A stretch of DNA of 64,000 bases, from assembly GCF_035282405.1 (NCBI RefSeq), contig NZ_JAYKBP010000003.1, forward strand, positions 62,001 through 126,000, in the 5' to 3' direction. This document shows positions 1 to 9,391 of the stretch, piece by piece. Within the stretch, counting starts at the first letter, position 1. Every line of letters starts with the position of its first letter. This DNA comes from Parvimonas sp035282405 (GTDB lineage: Bacteria > Bacillota > Clostridia > Tissierellales > Peptoniphilaceae). The notes beneath the pieces were generated by a model that ran no database searches, was not told the DNA's origin, and was given only the letters and a program-made list of their open reading frames with translations. The position numbers and the translations under genes are program-made.

Positions 1-33
1 TATTAGTAAAATTTTATATAAAAAGGAGGGCTT

Positions 34-690
34 ATGAGAATACTTGTTGTTGAAGATGATCAATTTATCAGAGAGGGAATTTCTGAGTATTTATCTGAAT
101 TCGGTTATGACATCATTCAAGCAAAAGATGGACAGGAAGCCTTAAAAAATTTTAATAATAATGATATTAATTTAGTAATTTTGGATATTCAAATTCCATT
201 TCTAAACGGATTGGAAGTTTTAAAAGAAATCAGAAAAAAAAGTAAATTACCCGTACTCATGTTGACGGCATTTAATGATGAAGAATATAAAATAAATGCT
301 TTTTCAAGTTTGGCAGATGGATATATGGAAAAGCCATTTTCACTGCCGGTTTTAAAAGTTAGGATTGATTCTTTGATTAAAAGACATTATGGCGGTCATG
401 AAAAATTTGAATATAAACATGCTGAAGTTAATTTTACAAGTTATACGGCTAAGTTTAAAGGAGAAGATGTAGATATAAATGCAAAAGAACTTGAAATATT
501 AAAATATCTATTAGATAATGAAGGACATGCCTTGACTAGAGCACAGATAATAGATAATGTTTGGAAAGAAACGGATGAAATTCCATTCGATAGAGTGATA
601 GATGTCTATATAAAAGAATTGAGAAAAAAATTAGGTTTAGATTGTATTGTAACAATAAGAAATGTTGGTTATAAATTGGAGAGAAGATGA
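34..690 (+). CDS. OmpR-family response regulator
   Basis: DNA-binding response regulator of a two-component system. The receiver domain (about residues 1-115) has the acidic pair D8/D9, the phospho-acceptor D51 in LVILDIQIP, T78 and the conserved lysine in EKPFS. The C-terminal part (about 125-218) is an OmpR/PhoB winged helix ending in TIRNVGYKL. The length of 218 aa is normal for the family. AAGGAGGG lies a few bases before the ATG. The stop overlaps the start of the kinase gene by 4 nt (ATGA), so the two are translationally coupled. The target genes are unknown. The neighbouring opp operon is a possible target, by position only. Confidence 0.95.
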   Translation: MRILVVEDDQFIREGISEYLSEFGYDIIQAKDGQEALKNFNNNDINLVILDIQIPFLNGLEVLKEIRKKSKLPVLMLTAFNDEEYKINAFSSLADGYMEKPFSLPVLKVRIDSLIKRHYGGHEKFEYKHAEVNFTSYTAKFKGEDVDINAKELEILKYLLDNEGHALTRAQIIDNVWKETDEIPFDRVIDVYIKELRKKLGLDCIVTIRNVGYKLERR

Positions 691-2018
691 AGAATTTAAA
701 AATATTTCCTAAAATGTTTTTGCAGACATTCGGAATTCTTGGAACTGTAATTGTTTTAATACATTTACTAGTATTTTTTATTTTTCCAAGAACTTACTTG
801 GAAACGAGAAAGCAGGAACTCTATGCAAAAGCAGATGAAATTGCTAATAATATTCAAGGGAAAGATATGAAATTTGTTGAGCAATCTTTGGAATTTTATT
901 CTAAAAGCAGTGATATAAAAGCAGTCATAAAAGGACAAAGTGGAGATGGAGAACTACAAATTGGTGAGGATATCAATGTTGACTTAAAGAGTGGCAATAA
1001 TTCTTTAATCATTGAAGAGAGAGAAATAGAATTAAAGGATGGGAAAAAAATCTCTGTTCAATTTATTTCTACTGCAGATATGCGAAAAGACGCCAAAGAA
1101 CTTAGCTTTAAATTCTTGCCTTACTCATTATTTATATCTTTTATATTTTCTATTATAGTTTCCCTTATTTATGCTAAGGCGATAACTAATAATATAAACG
1201 AAATAAAGAATGTTACAAAAAAGATGATGCGACTAGATAGAACAGCTTATTTGAGAATTAATTCTACAAATGAAGTCGGAGAATTAAAAGAACAAATCAA
1301 TGATTTATATAATACTCTTTTAAAATTGATAGATGATTTAGAACTAAAAAATGACGAAATCATAAAATTAGAAAAGCTAAAATATGATTTTTTCAGAGGA
1401 ACATCTCACGAATTAAAAACACCTTTAGCAAGCTTAAAAATAATATTGGAAAATATGAAATACAATATTGGAAAATATAAAAATAGGGATTTATATATTG
1501 GAAATTGTATTGACATAGTTGACCACTTGACAAGAAGTATTTCGCAAATGCTATCAGTTTCTTCCTTTGAACATCTAAAAGATGATGAAGAAATAATAAT
1601 TGTAAATGATATATTGGAAGATGTATTGAAACAGTATATGTTACTTGCAAATCACAAAAATATAAAAGTCAATAATAATCTAAAAAACGAAAAAATCTAT
1701 ATAGGAATGACTGCTCTTAAAATAGTTCTATCAAATTTGATAAACAATGCAGTTAAATACTCTGACGAAAATGGTGTGATAAACATCGGAATTAAAGATG
1801 ATTGGCTTTATATTGAAAATTCCTACAAGGATAATAAAGATTTAGATGTAAATAAAATATTTGAAATTAATTTCAACCTAAACAAAGAAAACAGCAATGG
1901 TTTAGGATTGTACATTGTAAAAAACATCTTATTAAACTATGGAATAAAATACAAAGTAGAAAAAACCGAAATAGGAATTGTCTTTTTAATTGAATTGTCA
2001 GGTAATATGGACAAATAA
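687..2018 (+). CDS. Sensor histidine kinase (VanS-like)
   Basis: Membrane sensor kinase partnered with the regulator just upstream. It has an N-terminal membrane helix at about residues 10-33, an extracellular loop of about 110 residues, a second helix near 145-165, and a linker/HAMP-like region. The H box is FRGTSHELKTPLASLK. The ATPase domain shows an N box (NLINNAVKYS) and a G box (NGLGLYIVKNI). The short HAMP and the H-box wording resemble VanS-type kinases, but the signal cannot be read from sequence. A hairpin terminator follows the stop codon. The family call is sure and the VanS likeness is moderate. Confidence 0.93.
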   Translation: MKNLKIFPKMFLQTFGILGTVIVLIHLLVFFIFPRTYLETRKQELYAKADEIANNIQGKDMKFVEQSLEFYSKSSDIKAVIKGQSGDGELQIGEDINVDLKSGNNSLIIEEREIELKDGKKISVQFISTADMRKDAKELSFKFLPYSLFISFIFSIIVSLIYAKAITNNINEIKNVTKKMMRLDRTAYLRINSTNEVGELKEQINDLYNTLLKLIDDLELKNDEIIKLEKLKYDFFRGTSHELKTPLASLKIILENMKYNIGKYKNRDLYIGNCIDIVDHLTRSISQMLSVSSFEHLKDDEEIIIVNDILEDVLKQYMLLANHKNIKVNNNLKNEKIYIGMTALKIVLSNLINNAVKYSDENGVINIGIKDDWLYIENSYKDNKDLDVNKIFEINFNLNKENSNGLGLYIVKNILLNYGIKYKVEKTEIGIVFLIELSGNMDK

Positions 2019-2033
2019 ACACTATTTAGCTAA

Positions 2034-2062
2034 AAAATGCAGACAAAAGTGTCTGCATTTTT
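2034..2062 (+). terminator. Intrinsic terminator after the two-component operon
   Basis: A perfect 12-bp stem (AAAATGCAGACA / TGTCTGCATTTT) with an AAAG loop ends in T. It sits between the convergent kinase and oppF genes, so it can serve both strands. Confidence 0.85.
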
Positions 2063-2078
2063 AGGTTTTAATAAGTTG

Positions 2079-3068
2079 CTATTGTTCTTTATCTATTAAA
2101 AAACAGGATACCATTCTACCACTACCAATATCAACGAGAGTTGGCTTCTGAGTTCTACAAATTTCCATACACTTATCACATCTAGTTGCAAAAGGGCAAC
2201 CTTTAGGAGTATCAATAGGACTAGGAATATCCATTGAAATTGTTTCTAAAGGTTTTGATTTATCACTTATTGGAATGGGTTCAAGTTGTGATTTCAAAAG
2301 TCCTTTAGTGTATGGGTGTAATGGATTTTTATAAATTTCAGCACTTGATCCAATTTCAACTATATTTCCAAGATACATAACCATTATTCTGTGAGAAATA
2401 TGTCTTACCATAGATAAATTATGTGCTATAAATAGGTAAGTTAGTCCTAAATCTTTTTGGATATCTTCTAGTAAATTTACAATTTGAGCTTGGATAGATA
2501 CATCCAAAGCTGATATTGCTTCATCACACAATATAAATTCTGGATTAGTAGAAATTGCTCTTGCTATACTTATTCTTTGCCTTTGTCCACCACTGAATTC
2601 TTTAGGTTTTTTTCTAATGCTTTGTCTGCTAATTCCAACCATATCTAAAACTTCAAATACTTTTTTTTGAATTTCTTCCTTAGATTTATTTTTATCTATT
2701 TTTAGAGGTTCAGAAACTATATCATAGACATTTAATTTTGGATTTAAAGAAGAATAAGGGTCTTGAAAAATAGCTTGTATTTTGCTTCTAAATAATTTCA
2801 ACTCATTTTTGCTCGCGTTAGTTATATCGATATTATTATAAATTATTTTTCCTTCTGTGACGGGATAAATATTTGTTACACATCTTCCTAGTGTTGATTT
2901 TCCACTTCCTGATTCTCCAACAACACCTAAAGTTTCTCCCTTATATATAGAAAAGTTTACATTATCAACTGCTTTTAAAAATTTAGACTTTTCTAAGGGG
3001 TGATTTTTTTTGATTGGAAAATATTTTTTTAAGTTTGTTACTTCTATTAGTTTTTCTAAATTTTCCAT
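2079..3068 (-). CDS. oppF: Oligopeptide ABC transporter ATP-binding protein OppF
   Basis: Cytoplasmic ATPase that energises peptide import with OppD. Seen in the protein: Walker A GESGSGKST, Q-loop IFQDPYSSLNP, signature SGGQRQRISIARA, Walker B FILCDEAISALD, and the H-loop in FIAHNLSMV. The C-terminal oligopeptide/dipeptide extension has the cysteine-rich segment GCPFATRCDKCMEIC, which in this family binds an Fe-S cluster or structural metal. At 329 aa it is full length. It is the last gene of oppABCDF and overlaps the oppD stop by one base. Dpp/App naming is an alternative because substrate specificity is not readable. Confidence 0.93.
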   Translation of the reverse strand: MENLEKLIEVTNLKKYFPIKKNHPLEKSKFLKAVDNVNFSIYKGETLGVVGESGSGKSTLGRCVTNIYPVTEGKIIYNNIDITNASKNELKLFRSKIQAIFQDPYSSLNPKLNVYDIVSEPLKIDKNKSKEEIQKKVFEVLDMVGISRQSIRKKPKEFSGGQRQRISIARAISTNPEFILCDEAISALDVSIQAQIVNLLEDIQKDLGLTYLFIAHNLSMVRHISHRIMVMYLGNIVEIGSSAEIYKNPLHPYTKGLLKSQLEPIPISDKSKPLETISMDIPSPIDTPKGCPFATRCDKCMEICRTQKPTLVDIGSGRMVSCFLIDKEQ

Positions 3069-4036
3069 TATTCATCACCTCCAAATAAATGACATCTAGA
3101 AAAATGATTACTTGAAATTTTTTTTATTTCTGGAATACATTTATTACAAATTTCTAATCTGTCTTTACATCTTTCATAAAATGGACATCCATTAATATTT
3201 TTTGTCATATCAGGAGGATTTCCTGAAATTGGAGTTAATCTCTTGTTACATTCTAATTTAGGTAAAGAATTTAATAGTCCTATTGTGTAAGGGTGTTTAG
3301 GGTTATTAAATAACTCTTCAACAGTTGCCATCTCCATTATCATTCCAGAATACATAACAATAACTCTATCACAAGTATTGGCAACCACACCCAAATCATG
3401 GGTAATTAAAATTAAGCTTCTATCTTTTTTTGAATTTAAATTATTTATAAGATTTAGTATTTGAGCTTGAATTGTAACATCTAAGGCTGTGGTAGGCTCA
3501 TCTGCAATTATAAGATTAGGTTCAAGACAAAGAGCCATTGCAATCATTACCCTTTGTTTCATACCTCCACTAAATTCATGTGGATAATTTTTTAATCTTT
3601 TTTCTGCATTGGGTATTCCAACCAAATTTAAATATTCTATTGATTTTTCCTTTATTTGTGCATTACTCAGCCCTTTAAGATGTCTTTTAATTAGACGTTT
3701 CATTTGTGTTTCTATTGTAAATAACGGATTTAATGAAGTCATTGGATCCTGAAAAATCATTGATATTTTAGAACCTCTAATAGTTTTCATAAAATTATCA
3801 TTTTTCCCTAATATTTCTTCTCCATTAAATAATATTGAACCAGATATTTTTGCGTTTTTACCTAATAGTTTTAATATAGATTTTGCTGTTACAGATTTAC
3901 CACTTCCTGATTCTCCAACTATACCTACAGTTTCTCCTAATTTTACAATAAAACTAATGTCGTTAACAGCATAAGTTATTAAATCTTTATTTTCAAATCT
4001 AATTTTTAAATTTTTAATTTCTAAAAGTGAATTCAT
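3068..4036 (-). CDS. oppD: Oligopeptide ABC transporter ATP-binding protein OppD
   Basis: Second ATPase of the peptide importer. Walker A GESGSGKSV, Q-loop MIFQDPMTSLNPLF, signature SGGMKQRVMIAMAL, Walker B LIIADEPTTALD and H-loop LITHDLGVV are all present. The C-terminal GCPFYERCKDRLEIC cysteine motif is typical of OppD/DppD. It abuts oppF (one-base overlap) and lies 8 nt after oppC, consistent with one transcript. At 322 aa it is the usual length. Confidence 0.93.
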   Translation of the reverse strand: MNSLLEIKNLKIRFENKDLITYAVNDISFIVKLGETVGIVGESGSGKSVTAKSILKLLGKNAKISGSILFNGEEILGKNDNFMKTIRGSKISMIFQDPMTSLNPLFTIETQMKRLIKRHLKGLSNAQIKEKSIEYLNLVGIPNAEKRLKNYPHEFSGGMKQRVMIAMALCLEPNLIIADEPTTALDVTIQAQILNLINNLNSKKDRSLILITHDLGVVANTCDRVIVMYSGMIMEMATVEELFNNPKHPYTIGLLNSLPKLECNKRLTPISGNPPDMTKNINGCPFYERCKDRLEICNKCIPEIKKISSNHFSRCHLFGGDE

Positions 4037-4044
4037 ATTTTCTC

Positions 4045-4860
4045 CTATTTGCTATTTTGTCTAATATTATCTCCTATTAAATTAAAAGATAATACAGTAA
4101 GTAAAATTAAAATTCCTGGAAATAAAGCTAAATATGGAGCTTCTCCTAGGTATTGTTGAGCATCTTTAAGCATAGAACCCCATGAAGAACTAGGAGGTCT
4201 AACACCTAAGCCTAAAAAACTTAAAGTCGATTCTGTTAAAATGGCTCTTGCAACATTTATTGAAGCTGCAATAGATATCGTTTCAATAATATTTTTTAAA
4301 ATATGTCTTAACATAATAGTTTTGTTGCTAACATCTATCATTTTAGCGTAAATTACATATTCTCTTTCTTTAACTGATAAAGTTTCTGCTCTAACTAACC
4401 TAGCAATTCCCATCCAGTTAAACAATCCTATTATCAAAATAATATTTTGAATACCTGGTTTCAAATAAGCATTTAATATTAATATCAAGAAAAATGTTGG
4501 AATACTCATTAATATATCAACTAATCTCATAATAATCATATCTACTTTTCCACCAAAATATCCGCTAATTATTCCTATAAAACTACCAATACAAGTTGAT
4601 ATAAAGACCGATAAAAACCCAACAGTAAGAGATGCTCTAGCCCCATGTAATGCTCTAGCAAAATAATCTCTCCCTAAATCATCTGTTCCAAAAAGATGTT
4701 CTTTACTTGGTGGTTTTAAGGCATTTGAAATATTAGTATCAATCCCATTTTGAGGATAAAAATCTGCAAATATAGCAAATAAAACAAAAATAAGTAAAAT
4801 TATTATGGATATTTTGAATGAAAGAGACTTATTTAAGAATTTATTTATAATTTTTTTCAT
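4045..4860 (-). CDS. oppC: Oligopeptide ABC transporter permease OppC
   Basis: Inner-membrane permease. It has an N-terminal membrane helix followed by the hallmark HLFGTDDLGRDYFARALHGAR motif region of the DppC/OppC family, then about five further helices. The EAA loop lies in VREYVIYAKMIDVSN-type sequence, and the C-terminal SFLGLGVRPPSSSWGSML segment is family-typical. It is separated from oppB by one base. At 271 aa it is slightly short but complete. Confidence 0.92.
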   Translation of the reverse strand: MKKIINKFLNKSLSFKISIIILLIFVLFAIFADFYPQNGIDTNISNALKPPSKEHLFGTDDLGRDYFARALHGARASLTVGFLSVFISTCIGSFIGIISGYFGGKVDMIIMRLVDILMSIPTFFLILILNAYLKPGIQNIILIIGLFNWMGIARLVRAETLSVKEREYVIYAKMIDVSNKTIMLRHILKNIIETISIAASINVARAILTESTLSFLGLGVRPPSSSWGSMLKDAQQYLGEAPYLALFPGILILLTVLSFNLIGDNIRQNSK

Positions 4861-4861
4861 A

Positions 4862-5812
4862 TCAATTTAACTCCTTAATTCTAGGATCTACAATCATATA
4901 CAATATATCACTTATCAAATTTCCTACAATGAGAAGGATTGACGCAAACATTGTAGTTGCCATAATCATAGGATAATCATAGGCAAAAATTGATTTCATT
5001 CCGAGTTGTCCAAGTCCTGGCCAACCAAAAATACTTTCTGTTACAAAGGCACCAGAAATTAAAGCAGGAAGGCTCATTCCGATTATTGTAATCAGTGGTA
5101 ATATCGCGTTTTTCAATATACTTTTAAAAAACACTTCGGTTTTACTTGCACCATAAGCTATTTCAGTTAATACATAATCTTGATCCATCTGTTCTATAAC
5201 TCTTGCTCTTACATATCTACTTATTACAGACGTGTCAGCTATGCTTAAAGTTATTACAGGCATTATTAGATGTTTTAATAAATCACTAAAAGTGTTGACT
5301 CCTACAGTTCGCATACCAACACTTGGTAATATATTTAATTTTAAAGCAAATAATTGTAATAACATCATTCCAAACCAAAAACTTGGAATTGATATTCCTA
5401 TGTATGATAATAAAATAAAAATCTTATCAAATATACCATTTTTGTTCATTGCTGAAATAACACCGATTATAACTCCTAAAATTATAGAGATAAGCATAGA
5501 TGTTCCCATTAACAAAAATGTAGCTGGCAATCTTTCTGTTATTTGCTTTAAAACTAATTGATGATTTGAAAAAGAATAGCCAAAGTCTCCTCTAAGGATA
5601 GCTTTTGCCCATCTAAAATATTGAACTATATAGCTATCATTTAATCCCATACTTTCTCTAATTTTTTCAATATCTTGAATAGATGCCTCTGGAGTGATGT
5701 GGGCAGTAACAGGATCTCCTGGAGCCATCCTTATCAATATAAAAGATACAATTGATATTACAATAATCATAGGGATTGCTTGTAATATTCTTTTAAATAT
5801 CGTATTTAACAT
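4862..5812 (-). CDS. oppB: Oligopeptide ABC transporter permease OppB
   Basis: Membrane permease partner of OppC, 316 aa with about six predicted helices. It begins IFKRILQAIPMIIVISIVSFILIRMAPGDP-like, the classic OppB/DppB N terminus. The EAA-type loop is near YVLTEIAYGASKTEVFFKSILKN. The C-terminal DPRIKELN matches the family ending (VDPRI). It is preceded by TAGGAGAAATT and separated from oppA by a hairpin. Confidence 0.92.
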   Translation of the reverse strand: MLNTIFKRILQAIPMIIVISIVSFILIRMAPGDPVTAHITPEASIQDIEKIRESMGLNDSYIVQYFRWAKAILRGDFGYSFSNHQLVLKQITERLPATFLLMGTSMLISIILGVIIGVISAMNKNGIFDKIFILLSYIGISIPSFWFGMMLLQLFALKLNILPSVGMRTVGVNTFSDLLKHLIMPVITLSIADTSVISRYVRARVIEQMDQDYVLTEIAYGASKTEVFFKSILKNAILPLITIIGMSLPALISGAFVTESIFGWPGLGQLGMKSIFAYDYPMIMATTMFASILLIVGNLISDILYMIVDPRIKELN

Positions 5813-5830
5813 AATTTCTCCTACATAAAA

Positions 5831-5870
5831 AACAAATAAAAGCTTAAAAATTAAGCAATTATTTGTTTTT
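5831..5870 (-). terminator. Hairpin between oppA and oppB (partial terminator)
   Basis: On the minus strand, AACAAATAATTGCTTAA pairs imperfectly with TTAAGC...TTATTTGTT and is followed by T6. It lies directly after oppA and before oppB. Such hairpins commonly let the binding protein be made in excess over the membrane components. Readthrough is needed for oppBCDF because no other clear promoter was seen in the 70-bp gap. Confidence 0.6.
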
Positions 5871-5883
5871 TTAATTATAAATT

Positions 5884-7479
5884 TTATTTTTCCATTGATA
5901 TTTTATTGAAATTATCAAACATATGGATTGGAGCAGGAACTGCTTCATCTAAATTTTTAAATTTCTTGTTTACAGCAACTATAGATTTTACATATGCAGT
6001 AGATATTTGAACAACATCTTTGGCAAGTATTTGTTGAATCTCTTTATACATTTCTTCTCTTTTTTTATCATCTTTTTCTTGAACTGCTGAGCTAAATAAT
6101 TCATCAACCTTTTTATTACTATATCCGCTGAAATTTTCAGAACTTCCACTAGTGAATATTGCTTTATATCCATCTGGATCTTCGCCTAAAACATAACCGT
6201 TCAAAGCAAGCTCAAAGTCTTTATTATTTTTATCAAGTAGTTTCTTGATAAAAGAGCCTCTTTCTAAAGGTAAAAGTTCAACTTTAACATTAATTTCTTT
6301 AAGCATCTCTTGAATTAATAACCCTTCCTTTTCTTGTGCAGGATTACCAGAAGTATACATAAGTCGAATTGTTAAGTTTTGAACATTTGCTTCTTTAAGT
6401 AATTCTTTTGCTTTTTCAATATTATAAGAATATTTTTCTACATCATCAGTATAGTATTGGGTCTCTTGTGAAAATGGAGAATGAGCAACACTTGCATATT
6501 CAGTTCCGTTATATGAACCTTTTAGTAATTTTTCTTTATCAATAGCATAGGCTATAGCTTGTCTTACTCTTACATCTTTAATTCTTTCGTTATTTACTCT
6601 GAAAAATATATTATTTACCATTCCTTCAGAAAAAGTAACTAAATTTAAATTATCATTTTTCTTATATTTTTCTACTTGATTAGCCTTTACATATCCGGCA
6701 CTAATTTCTCCGCTTTCTAATGCTACTGAAACTGCATTGGCATCTGGTATTACTCTGTAAACAATACCATCTAACAAAGCTTTATCTCCATAATAATCAT
6801 CATTTCTTTCAACTTGATATGTTTCGCCTGTCTTTTGTTCTTTAAATTTAAAATATCCATTTCCAACTGGTGTGCTATTATTAGGACTTTTTTCTATACT
6901 TTCTTGTCCTTCATATATATGTTTGGGTATAGGTTTTATCTCTGAAAGATTTTGAATAAAAGACATATTAACTTTGGGAAGTTTAAATTCTATTGTATAA
7001 TCGTCAATCTTTTTGAATTCAACTTTTTCACTACCTGAAATCAGAGCACCTCTGCCTTTTGCGTTTTGTTTTTCATCAAGAATCACTGAAAGAGTATACA
7101 TCATATCTTCGGCAGTAAGTGGTTTTCCGTCGTGCCACTTAATATTTTGTTTGAATTTTAAAGTATAAGTTAGATAATCATCAGAATGTGTTAAAGATTC
7201 AGCAAGTTTATCAAAAACTGCTTTTCCGTTTTTGACGGTATAAAGTGGATCATATAACACATGTGAAATTGTTAAAGAAACTCTGTCATTAGCGTATAGT
7301 GGATTTACAATAGTAGGGTCTGAACCTATTGCTAAAGTCATAGTTCCTCCTTTTTGATTTGACTTTTCTGTTACATTTGTATTTTTTTCTTCAGACTTTT
7401 TTCCACTACAAGCACTCAATGACATACTTAGTACAAGAAACATAATTGTCGAAAAAAATATCATTCTTTTCTTCATCAT
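5884..7479 (-). CDS. oppA: Oligopeptide-binding lipoprotein OppA
   Basis: Extracellular solute-binding protein (SBP family 5) that captures peptides for OppBCDF. It has a lipoprotein signal: positively charged start, hydrophobic core, then lipobox LSAC. The mature part shows the family motifs ALPxLxxDP-like GSDPTIVNPLYANDR and IKDVRVRQAIAYAIDKEKL. The ATG at 7479 is chosen, 5 nt after AAGGAG. A GTG two codons upstream (7485) overlaps the ribosome-binding site and is unlikely. The mature protein is about 510 aa, normal for the family. It is the first gene of the opp operon. Confidence 0.93.
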   Translation of the reverse strand: MMKKRMIFFSTIMFLVLSMSLSACSGKKSEEKNTNVTEKSNQKGGTMTLAIGSDPTIVNPLYANDRVSLTISHVLYDPLYTVKNGKAVFDKLAESLTHSDDYLTYTLKFKQNIKWHDGKPLTAEDMMYTLSVILDEKQNAKGRGALISGSEKVEFKKIDDYTIEFKLPKVNMSFIQNLSEIKPIPKHIYEGQESIEKSPNNSTPVGNGYFKFKEQKTGETYQVERNDDYYGDKALLDGIVYRVIPDANAVSVALESGEISAGYVKANQVEKYKKNDNLNLVTFSEGMVNNIFFRVNNERIKDVRVRQAIAYAIDKEKLLKGSYNGTEYASVAHSPFSQETQYYTDDVEKYSYNIEKAKELLKEANVQNLTIRLMYTSGNPAQEKEGLLIQEMLKEINVKVELLPLERGSFIKKLLDKNNKDFELALNGYVLGEDPDGYKAIFTSGSSENFSGYSNKKVDELFSSAVQEKDDKKREEMYKEIQQILAKDVVQISTAYVKSIVAVNKKFKNLDEAVPAPIHMFDNFNKISMEK

Positions 7480-7511
7480 AGTCACTCCTTATTAAATATT
7501 TTTTCGACAAT

Positions 7512-7540
7512 ATTATAACATTTATAAATTTAATTGTCCA
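7512..7540 (-). promoter_or_regulatory. Sigma-A promoter of opp operon
   Basis: Reading the minus strand, TGGACA (7540-7535) and TATAAT (7517-7512) are separated by 17 bp, about 33 nt before the oppA start. This is the only near-consensus pair seen upstream of oppA. Confidence 0.7.
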
Positions 7541-7773
7541 TACAAAGATTATCAAATTATTATAAATTTTTATCTTATAACACATTATTCACATTCGATT
7601 TGTTGTTAATAGAATATTTTTAATCAAATTTCATAAATTATTTTATTAGAATTTCTTATAGATGTTATAAATATTTATTATAGATAATATTTTTAATTAA
7701 ATCAGCTTAATATTAGAATAGAATGGTAGATTTTTCATAATGTTTATATATAAATTAGAATTATTATCTACAC
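7541..7773. other. AT-rich intergenic region upstream of opp
   Basis: The gap between oppA and the MATE gene totals about 320 bp. Apart from the opp promoter at one end and the MATE terminator at the other, it is A/T-rich with no credible gene. A short motif AATATTTTTAAT[CT]AAAT occurs twice (near 7613 and 7688). Its meaning is unknown. Confidence 0.5.
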
Positions 7774-7798
7774 AAAAAAAGCAGACATTTTTGTCTGC
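7774..7798 (-). terminator. Terminator of the MATE gene
   Basis: On the minus strand, GCAGACA pairs with TGTCTGC across an A-rich loop and is followed by seven T. It begins a few bases after the MATE stop codon. Confidence 0.85.
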
Positions 7799-7802
7799 AT
7801 TT

Positions 7803-9170
7803 CTAAGGAGCGAGAGCTCCTTTTTCATTTTGTTTTAATAATTTTTTTCTTATCACTAAATAGCAACAGATATGTGCTGTGGTTGTCAATGCCCAAGAAA
7901 TTGGATAGGAAATGTAAAGGGATTCTTGTGTTTTATAAATTTGAAATATAGTAAATATCCAAATTACTCTAAACAGACAAGCACCCGTTAAAGAAACGAC
8001 CATTGGTAAAATGGAGTATCCCATTCCTCTTAGAGAACCAACTGTTACGTCCATTAGCCCACATAGTAGATAGGTTGCTGAAACAATTTTCATTCTGTTA
8101 AGTCCATACATAATTACTTTTGGATCATCTGTGAATATTCCGAGTAGAATATTTCCTAAAGAATATGCACCAACACCTAGTACAAGACCAACTACTGCAA
8201 CAATTCCAAGACCTTGCAATAAAATTTTATCTATTCTATGATATTTTTTTGCTCCCATATTTTGACTTGTAAAGCTAAGTGTTGATTGATAAATTGAATT
8301 CATTGACATATATACAAAGCCTTCAATATTTATCGCTGCTGTATTTCCTGCGATAACGAGCTTTCCGAATGTATTTATTGAAGATTGAATCAATACATTT
8401 GAGATACTAAATACAATACCTTGAAGTCCAGCTGGAAGTCCTATTCTTAAAATACTAATAACTTTATCTTTTTGCAATTTTATTTTTCTTAAATTCAAAT
8501 GCATATAACCTACATTTTTTGTTAAGAATGATATCATCATAATTGCTGAAACATATTGAGAAATTATTGTTGCTATTGCTACTCCATCAACACTCATATT
8601 TAAAACTATAACAAAAAATAAATTCAAAAAAACATTTAAAATACCGGAAACTATTAGAAAAAAAAGTGGTCTTTTTGTATCTCCAATTGCTCTTAAAAGT
8701 GCTGCACCAAAATTATATATGGCTGCAGCGGGACTTCCTAAAAAGATTATTCTCATATAAAGTGCGGACAAATCTATTATTTCATCAGGTGTTCCCATAA
8801 GATGTAACATAGGTTTTGAAACAATAAGTCCCACGAAAAGTAAAATTGTTCCGGAAATAATGGCAAGACCAATTGCATTGTGAACAGTGTCAGACGCATT
8901 TTTATAGTCTCTTGCTCCACAATATTTTCCCATTGTAACACTGATTCCCATAGAAATTCCAATTAATAAACTAACGAGTAAATTTATTAGTGATGAAGTC
9001 GCACCAACTCCTGCAAGTGCGGTACTTCCAGAGTAACGTCCAACAACTATTATATCTATTGTATTAAAAAGTAATTGAAAAACACTTGTAAAGATAATTG
9101 GAATTGAAAAAAATATCATTTTTTTCAAGGTCTTTCCATTTATCATATCTATTTCATTGCTTTTAACCAT
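7803..9170 (-). CDS. MATE family multidrug/Na+ efflux protein
   Basis: Twelve-helix antiporter of the multidrug and toxin extrusion family, 455 aa. Visible features include the N-terminal MINGKTLKKMIFFSIPIIFTSVFQLLFNTIDIIVVGRYSG-type start, with its PxxxxxxxxxLxxxxDxxxVGR signature, and a symmetric second half beginning near IGLPAGLQGIVFSISN. GGAGGATAT precedes the ATG. It is a single gene with its own terminator. Its substrate is unknown, and proximity to opp does not imply shared function. Confidence 0.9.
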   Translation of the reverse strand: MVKSNEIDMINGKTLKKMIFFSIPIIFTSVFQLLFNTIDIIVVGRYSGSTALAGVGATSSLINLLVSLLIGISMGISVTMGKYCGARDYKNASDTVHNAIGLAIISGTILLFVGLIVSKPMLHLMGTPDEIIDLSALYMRIIFLGSPAAAIYNFGAALLRAIGDTKRPLFFLIVSGILNVFLNLFFVIVLNMSVDGVAIATIISQYVSAIMMISFLTKNVGYMHLNLRKIKLQKDKVISILRIGLPAGLQGIVFSISNVLIQSSINTFGKLVIAGNTAAINIEGFVYMSMNSIYQSTLSFTSQNMGAKKYHRIDKILLQGLGIVAVVGLVLGVGAYSLGNILLGIFTDDPKVIMYGLNRMKIVSATYLLCGLMDVTVGSLRGMGYSILPMVVSLTGACLFRVIWIFTIFQIYKTQESLYISYPISWALTTTAHICCYLVIRKKLLKQNEKGALAP

Positions 9171-9348
9171 TATATCCTCCGTAAAAATGTTTAAAATTAT
9201 TCTAAAATGATAACATATTTTTAGTCTTTTTGCAATGTATATGTAATGTTTATAGTGATATAGATATTTTTTAAAATATTATATCCTGTTTTTAGATGCA
9301 ATTAGCATCAGTTTTAAGTATAAAATATAGAAAAAAGTATAAAAAATA

Positions 9349-9357
9349 TGTTATAAT
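9349..9357 (+). promoter_or_regulatory. Extended -10 promoter of the defence operon
   Basis: TGTTATAAT (an extended TGn plus TATAAT) lies 35 bp upstream of the methyltransferase start. No good -35 box is visible, which is common for extended -10 promoters. This appears to be the only promoter ahead of the four defence genes. Confidence 0.6.
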
Positions 9358-9391
9358 GACTATTGAATGAATGATAAAGCAAGGATGAAAG